From positions 1-8,994 of the forward strand of contig USNX01000035.1 of NCBI GenBank assembly GCA_900556205.1: a DNA stretch of 8,994 bases, read 5' to 3'. This document shows positions 5,276 to 8,994 of this stretch, one piece after another (the stretch's first letter is position 1; each line of letters starts with the position of its first letter). The notes under the pieces were generated by a model. It was not told the origin of the DNA. It did no database searches and saw nothing but the letters and a program-made list of their open reading frames with translations. Made by a program: the position numbers and the translations under genes. Source of the stretch: an uncultured Collinsella sp. Lineage in GTDB: Bacteria > Actinomycetota > Coriobacteriia > Coriobacteriales > Coriobacteriaceae.

Positions 5276-7717
5276 CTACCCCAGCGAGCGGTTGAGGGAG
5301 CCGAGCTCGTCGTTGCCCATGGTGCGCCACATTTGGAAGATGCAACCGCGTGCCAGGAAAAAGAAGCCGTTGTCGACCAGTTGAACAGCGGCATCTGCCA
5401 GCTGATTCGTCACGGCGGACACTGGCGGCAGCTCGAGTCCAGCCTTGCGAATGGTCTCGACCGCTTCCTCGAACGTCGGAGGCTCGCTGACGCCCATCTC
5501 GTTCATAAGGCCCTGCATTTCTTCCAGCGCGCTGCTGCCCGACTCCTCGCCACGTGGCACCAGACGGTAACAAGCCAGCGCAAGGTCGAGCTGATCGCAA
5601 TTCCAATAGGCAAACGCCAGGCGATAGAACAGGTAGCCGATTGCAGAGCGATCGCTGGCAATACGTAGGCCGTGGCGCGCCACCTCGATAATCTCGTCAA
5701 AGCGCTCCAGACGCGCAAGAACGTTGATGAGCGCAAAGTGCGATTGCATGGACGAGCGCGCCAGATCGTAAAGATGGCGCACCTCGGGCAGCGCTCGTTC
5801 AAAGTCCTCTTGCTCGACGTAAAAGCTGCAGATCTCGTGCTGGGCAAAGTACAGCGCATCGGGCGCACGAAGGATTCGCACAGAGCGGTCTTCTTCCAAC
5901 ACCGGTAGCACCATGCGCACCAGCTGGTTATCGCAAAACTGCGTTTGAACCGGACCTGTCGCCAAAAGCTCGGCAACGGCGCACTTAGCCTCCAACTCCT
6001 CAACAAGACGGGAAAAGCCTTCAAAAGCACCTGTACGGTCGACTTTTGCCTGCTCGCGCAATTCAACAACACGGGCCACGTATGGGTCGTCGTCCTCTTC
6101 CATGACCTCCAACTCGTCAGCCGTATCGGCAAGCAGCAAATCGCGCAGCGCCGGCGGAAGCGTGCGATGGTCATCACGCGGACGAGCATGAACCTCCGCA
6201 GGTTCAATCGTCTCCGGAGCAGTTGACTCATACGCCTCAAGTACACGCTTGCACGGCATATCGTCCATGTCCATGCTCTCAAGATCCTTGGCGACAGGCA
6301 CGCAATCGGCCAGATAGGCCGCGCGCCCAAAGAAATACGTTGCGACAACGCGCTCGCCCTGCTCACTGTCGGGAGCAGCAATCTGCACATAGCAGCGCGT
6401 GATGCAGGTGCCCGCGGCAAAACACGCTGCCGCAAGCGTGAGTGCCACGCGCGCATCGTGCTCCGCGGCCCAGATCGCGCGCGTGTCCTCGTCCAGCTCG
6501 CGCCAGGCGTCATCCTGAGCGTCGTATTCACGTTGCGGCATGGCATCAACGACAGACTGCCCAAACCGAACGAGCATAATCCCCTCGGCAACGTTTGCCC
6601 GATAGGTATAGTCGAGCCGCGTGACCACGTTGAGCGCCTCAACGATTCGCGCAAAACGGGTGCGCACGTCCCACTCGCCGCCCGGCTGGCAAGCCACCGT
6701 ACCCGGCTTGCCCCACGGGTTATCGCTCGAAGCCGTATCGAGCAGTCGGGGAACATCGTTGGTCGTCTTGGCGATATGCCACGCATCAAAGAGCGCGCAG
6801 CCCTCAAGGCTCGGCGAGGATGCCGCAGGGACCAATCCGGCCCCGATGCGCTCAAGGATGCCGGAGAGGCGGTTGAGACGGCACTCGATGGCAAGCAGCA
6901 TGTCAATCTCGTCCTGGTCCAACAGGCTACGATCAAAATTGAGATAGAAAATCTTTGAGCGATCAATGCGAGCCAGGCTCATCTCGGACTTGGCAGCGAT
7001 GGTGCGCAGGCGGGGCAAGTCAATTTCGCTCATAAGGGCGGCGGCATAGCGCTCGATACCGCTCGGATTCTCGGCATGGTCAACGCGGTAGAGCAGCGTC
7101 TCGATAGCATCGGGGAGCGGTGCCGTGTTAAAGCCCAAAAACACCTCGACCGGCTCGGGCAACTTTACGAGCTTGATCTTGTCGACAACGTTTTGCATAC
7201 CCTCGTCGAGTCCGCCGGCGTCCGCCGTGTTCACAATAGCGCTTTCGGAGTTGGCAAATATCACGTAGCGCAAGAACATCGAGGCCATGAACTCGCCGTA
7301 AGGAAGGGCGCGGGTCGAATTCCATGTCTCGTGGTCGGACTGCTCGCGCATGGGGCCTTCGGGAGAGCCGGCAGTTTGCGCACACGCGCGCATTGCACCG
7401 TTGGCTTCCCTTACCATAATCTCACCAATACTGGAATCCGACTCGTCAAGGACCAGTTCCATGTCGGGATCGTTGGGCAGCGGAGCCTCGCTGACGGGGC
7501 GGTCCACCTTGTACACCTCACCCGAAACGCTTACGTAGCCCAAAAGCGACACATGACTTTTGCCAACGAATTCGACGACATAACAAGATTCAAGCTGATC
7601 CTCGCCAAAGAGTTTCCAGACCACGCCATATGAGCGTCCCGCAGGCTGCTCGGGCATCGCCGGAAAGCGCTTCTTGGGATCGAGAAACCTGAGCTTGTAT
7701 GTCGGACGCTCTGCCAC
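5276..7717 (-). CDS. Large protein of unknown function with helical-repeat-like C-terminal region
   Basis: An 813-residue protein I do not recognise. There is no signal peptide and no clear membrane helix, so it is probably cytoplasmic. The first 75 residues (Tyr/Val/Gly-rich, e.g. YVVEFVGKSHVSLLGYVSV) look like a small beta domain. Residues 130-470 are mixed alpha/beta without a motif I can name. An acidic, probably disordered stretch lies about 475-560 (SMDMDDMP, ELEVMEEDDDP). Residues 620-725 are amphipathic helices with TPR-like spacing (FAQHEICSFYVEQEDFERAL, LFYRLAFAYWNCDQLDLAL). The GTG start at 7717 has AGGGTGAT five bases upstream, which supports it. Codon use looks like that of the neighbours. 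The gene stands alone between tRNA genes, so context gives no function. A scaffold or regulatory protein is possible, but I assign no role. Confidence 0.9.
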   Translation of the reverse strand: MAERPTYKLRFLDPKKRFPAMPEQPAGRSYGVVWKLFGEDQLESCYVVEFVGKSHVSLLGYVSVSGEVYKVDRPVSEAPLPNDPDMELVLDESDSSIGEIMVREANGAMRACAQTAGSPEGPMREQSDHETWNSTRALPYGEFMASMFLRYVIFANSESAIVNTADAGGLDEGMQNVVDKIKLVKLPEPVEVFLGFNTAPLPDAIETLLYRVDHAENPSGIERYAAALMSEIDLPRLRTIAAKSEMSLARIDRSKIFYLNFDRSLLDQDEIDMLLAIECRLNRLSGILERIGAGLVPAASSPSLEGCALFDAWHIAKTTNDVPRLLDTASSDNPWGKPGTVACQPGGEWDVRTRFARIVEALNVVTRLDYTYRANVAEGIMLVRFGQSVVDAMPQREYDAQDDAWRELDEDTRAIWAAEHDARVALTLAAACFAAGTCITRCYVQIAAPDSEQGERVVATYFFGRAAYLADCVPVAKDLESMDMDDMPCKRVLEAYESTAPETIEPAEVHARPRDDHRTLPPALRDLLLADTADELEVMEEDDDPYVARVVELREQAKVDRTGAFEGFSRLVEELEAKCAVAELLATGPVQTQFCDNQLVRMVLPVLEEDRSVRILRAPDALYFAQHEICSFYVEQEDFERALPEVRHLYDLARSSMQSHFALINVLARLERFDEIIEVARHGLRIASDRSAIGYLFYRLAFAYWNCDQLDLALACYRLVPRGEESGSSALEEMQGLMNEMGVSEPPTFEEAVETIRKAGLELPPVSAVTNQLADAAVQLVDNGFFFLARGCIFQMWRTMGNDELGSLNRSLG

Positions 7718-7754
7718 GAAGTATCACCCTGATCGGTCGCTTGAAGAAGGAGTG

Positions 7755-7773
7755 GTCGCGAATAAGTCGCGAC
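7755..7773. promoter_or_regulatory. Perfect inverted repeat in the leader of the 813-residue protein gene
   Basis: GTCGCGA and TCGCGAC (7 bp each) are separated by ATAAG, 38 bases before the GTG start. It could be an operator or a leader hairpin. The nearest promoter-like hexamer is a weak TAAGAT further upstream. Confidence 0.35.
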
Positions 7774-7835
7774 ATCTACTCGGAATCTTACACGAGTCGA
7801 CAGGAAATCGTCCGCTTCACGCTCGCGCCTCGACC

Positions 7836-7861
7836 GAGGTTCGAATCCATGCAGCGGCGAC
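7836..7861 (+). other. Plus-strand tRNA T-arm-like remnant beside the tRNA-Arg terminator
   Basis: GAGGTTCGAATCC followed by ATGCAGCGGCGACA has the T-loop signature GGTTCGAATCC in the orientation opposite to the adjacent tRNA-Arg genes. No matching 5' half, anticodon arm or properly paired T-stem is found upstream, so it is not a functional tRNA. It sits directly beside a tRNA terminator, as do the two plus-strand remnants near tRNA-Ser. Confidence 0.45.
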
Positions 7862-7893
7862 ATAAAAGAAAAGCCCCCGTTGCCGGGAGCTTT
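7862..7893 (-). terminator. Terminator of tRNA-Arg copy 1
   Basis: On the minus strand AAAGCTCCCG pairs with CGGGGGCTTT (one T-G wobble) around a GCAA loop and is followed by TTCTTTT. It begins 10 bases after the tRNA CCA end. Confidence 0.8.
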
Positions 7894-7902
7894 AATCTCA
7901 AA

Positions 7903-7979
7903 TGGTGCGGCGTATAGGATTCGAACCTATGACGTTCTGATTCGTAGTCAGACCCTCTATCCAGCTGAGGTAACGCCGC
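7903..7979 (-). tRNA. tRNA-Arg (anticodon ACG), copy 1, CCA encoded
   Basis: A 74-base body plus CCA. The 7-bp acceptor GCGGCGT/ACGCCGC is perfect with discriminator A. D-stem CCTC/GAGG, anticodon stem TCTGA/TCAGA with loop CTACGAA (anticodon ACG at 7943-7945) and T-arm ATAGG-TTCGAAT-CCTAT are all complete. A34 is normally edited to inosine, so this tRNA reads CGU, CGC and CGA. It is identical to the copy 235 bases to the right. Confidence 0.97.
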
Positions 7980-7991
7980 GACTTGTTGATT

Positions 7992-8020
7992 ATTATGCAC
8001 ATCGACTGAATAAAGGTCAA
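7992..8020 (-). promoter_or_regulatory. Promoter of tRNA-Arg copy 1
   Basis: Minus-strand TTGACC (8015-8020) and CATAAT (7992-7997), both five of six to consensus, are spaced by 17 bases. The -10 lies 12 bases before the tRNA 5' end. This is one of the best promoters in the window. Confidence 0.85.
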
Positions 8021-8072
8021 GCATTTTTCGAAAAAAGTTATTGAATTTGATTTTTACTCATTTTGACCACTT

Positions 8073-8092
8073 GATGCGATCTTCGACGCATC
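8073..8092. repeat. Small hairpin and degenerate equivalent of the copy-1 remnant
   Basis: GATGCG (8073-8078) and CGCATC (8087-8092) form a 6-bp inverted repeat around ATCTTCGA. Its position relative to tRNA-Arg copy 2 equals that of the T-arm-like remnant relative to copy 1 (235-base offset), and TTCGA plus the following GCATCGCGATACA still resemble it. It is probably the eroded end of the same duplication. Confidence 0.3.
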
Positions 8093-8098
8093 GCGATA

Positions 8099-8127
8099 CA
8101 AGAAAAGCCTCCGTTACCGGAGGCTTT
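8099..8127 (-). terminator. Terminator of tRNA-Arg copy 2
   Basis: On the minus strand AAAGCCTCCG pairs perfectly with CGGAGGCTTT (10 bp) around a GTAA loop, followed by TCTTG. It is homologous to the copy-1 terminator with compensatory differences in the stem. Confidence 0.8.
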
Positions 8128-8137
8128 AAAATTCAAT

Positions 8138-8214
8138 TGGTGCGGCGTATAGGATTCGAACCTATGACGTTCTGATTCGTAGTCAGACCCTCTATCCAGC
8201 TGAGGTAACGCCGC
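8138..8214 (-). tRNA. tRNA-Arg (anticodon ACG), copy 2, CCA encoded
   Basis: Identical in sequence over the whole tRNA, including CCA, to the copy at 7903-7979, and lying 235 bases from it in the same orientation. The terminators are similar but diverged and the promoters are different, so the tRNA bodies are conserved by selection or gene conversion. It has its own promoter at 8227-8255 and does not depend on read-through. Confidence 0.97.
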
Positions 8215-8226
8215 AGCGCAAGACAT

Positions 8227-8255
8227 ATAAAACCACTTTAGCTTATTGGAGTCAA
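8227..8255 (-). promoter_or_regulatory. Promoter of tRNA-Arg copy 2
   Basis: Minus-strand TTGACT (8250-8255, five of six) and TTTTAT (8227-8232, four of six) have a 17-base spacer, and the -10 ends 12 bases before the tRNA 5' end. The -10 is weaker than that of copy 1. Confidence 0.75.
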
Positions 8256-8291
8256 GCACAATCTCAAACTTTTTTGTGGAACGCAGTTTTG

Positions 8292-8669
8292 TCATGCTGC
8301 TCCGCATATACCGCTGTTCCCCGTACGATCGATTGGCTTTTCGATCACGTCAAACTTGGCATCAAGTTCCCTCAGGAGCGATCTCACCCGCTGGGCACAA
8401 TCATAATCGGCAAACGAGATGCTCAGCATGCGCGCGACCTGGTTGGAAGTCCCAACTCCATAGAAGTGCTCCAGCGCCACAAGTCCCTCGTGCGTCACAA
8501 AGGTCTCGACCACATGCGGCGACTCCTCAAAGCACCATTGTGTCAACGGACCCTCACTCGTCTGCCGAACCACCAGGCCGCCCATGCCAGACGGCTCACA
8601 CGTTACAAGCAGGTACTCCCCGCCCTCGTCGCTCTCAAACAAAACCACCCGATCATCAAACAGCTCCAT
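8292..8669 (-). CDS. Small protein of unknown function (125 residues)
   Basis: I do not recognise this family. The protein is soluble and acidic in its first half, beginning MELFDDRVVLFESDEGGEYL. It alternates short strand-like segments (VVLFES, YLLVTCEP, GGLVVRQT) with a predicted helix around SHVVETFVTHEGLVALEHFYG and a final helix near CAQRVRSLLRELDAKFDVIEK, giving a compact alpha/beta look. No signal peptide, membrane helix or catalytic motif is evident. ATG 8669 follows AAAGGGGA at a spacing of 4-5 bases. The gene is alone between serS and tRNA-Arg; a promoter-like extended -10 and a LexA-box-like site lie upstream, which could make it damage-inducible. That is inference only. Confidence 0.8.
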   Translation of the reverse strand: MELFDDRVVLFESDEGGEYLLVTCEPSGMGGLVVRQTSEGPLTQWCFEESPHVVETFVTHEGLVALEHFYGVGTSNQVARMLSISFADYDCAQRVRSLLRELDAKFDVIEKPIDRTGNSGICGAA

Positions 8670-8703
8670 CGCGTCCCCTTTCTCTCGCTCTTATTTAGCA
8701 AAA

Positions 8704-8712
8704 GCATAGCAG
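8704..8712 (-). promoter_or_regulatory. Possible extended -10 of the 125-residue protein gene
   Basis: Minus-strand TGC-TATGCT fits the extended -10 pattern TGnTATAAT with a four-of-six hexamer, 34 bases before the start codon. The -35 zone (about 8727-8732) is poor and is partly covered by the dyads at 8722-8742. Confidence 0.35.
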
Positions 8713-8721
8713 GTAGATGGC

Positions 8722-8742
8722 TGTATACAGAACAGTTGTTCG
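8722..8742. promoter_or_regulatory. LexA/SOS-box-like dyad plus adjoining 10-bp palindrome
   Basis: GAAC-AGTT-GTTC (8731-8742) matches the GAAC-N4-GTTC core of the Gram-positive and actinobacterial LexA operator; the minus-strand flank gives CGAAC. A perfect palindrome CTGTATACAG (8722-8731) directly abuts it. Both sit where the -35 region of the 125-residue gene would be, a position suited to repression. Confidence 0.45.
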
Positions 8743-8790
8743 TGTGTTTTCTATTGAGCTGTCCGCACGGCATGGTATGGACCTGCGCAC

Positions 8791-8820
8791 GAAATAGGGC
8801 GCCCCCGAAGGAGCGCCCTT
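8791..8820 (-). terminator. Terminator of serS
   Basis: On the minus strand AGGGCGCTCC pairs with GGGGCGCCCT around a UUCG tetraloop, with one T-G wobble that pairs only in this orientation. It starts 23 bases after the serS stop. The following TATTTCG is a weak T-tract, but the stem is very stable. Confidence 0.75.
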
Positions 8821-8842
8821 GCATATCCCCTATGCAGCCAAC

Positions 8843-8994
<152 letters not shown>

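Overview
The window looks like chromosomal DNA from a high-GC Gram-positive anaerobe, most likely class Coriobacteriia and plausibly Collinsella. This is inferred from base composition, VanR/VanS-type signalling proteins, actinobacterial-looking promoters and GTG starts. No ribosomal or other taxonomic marker is present to prove it.

Left part (1-4830), regulation and cell wall. On the minus strand, reading right to left, come a VanR-type response regulator, a VanS-type histidine kinase, the phosphate-transporter ATPase PstB, and the first 76 residues of a second response regulator that runs off the left edge. A penicillin-binding-protein-type D-alanyl-D-alanine carboxypeptidase is transcribed divergently from the VanR-type gene and ends in a strong terminator. 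A near-perfect 27-bp dyad lies between the divergent genes and is a good operator candidate. The layout suggests a two-component system that controls trimming of peptidoglycan stem peptides next to a small phosphate-linked operon.

Middle (4830-5275), an odd tRNA neighbourhood. An intact minus-strand tRNA-Ser(GCU) has its own promoter and terminator. A diverged copy of its last ~20 bases plus the terminator lies 190 bp away. Opposite-strand copies of a tRNA T-arm flank both terminators. The ~100 bases between the two modules are packed with hairpins and match no gene I recognise.

Right part (5276-8994). A large unrecognised 813-residue protein with a helical-repeat-like C-terminal region is followed, going right, by two identical tandem tRNA-Arg(ACG) genes, each with promoter and terminator. 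Then come an unrecognised 125-residue protein with a LexA/SOS-box-like site upstream, and the C-terminal 49 residues of seryl-tRNA synthetase with a UUCG-loop terminator. All these genes are on the minus strand.

Most of the window is ordinary chromosomal housekeeping. The unexplained parts are the tRNA-Ser relic region, the carboxypeptidase/VanRS intergenic operator, the SOS-like site and the two unknown proteins. I do not see a clear complete new multi-gene system.
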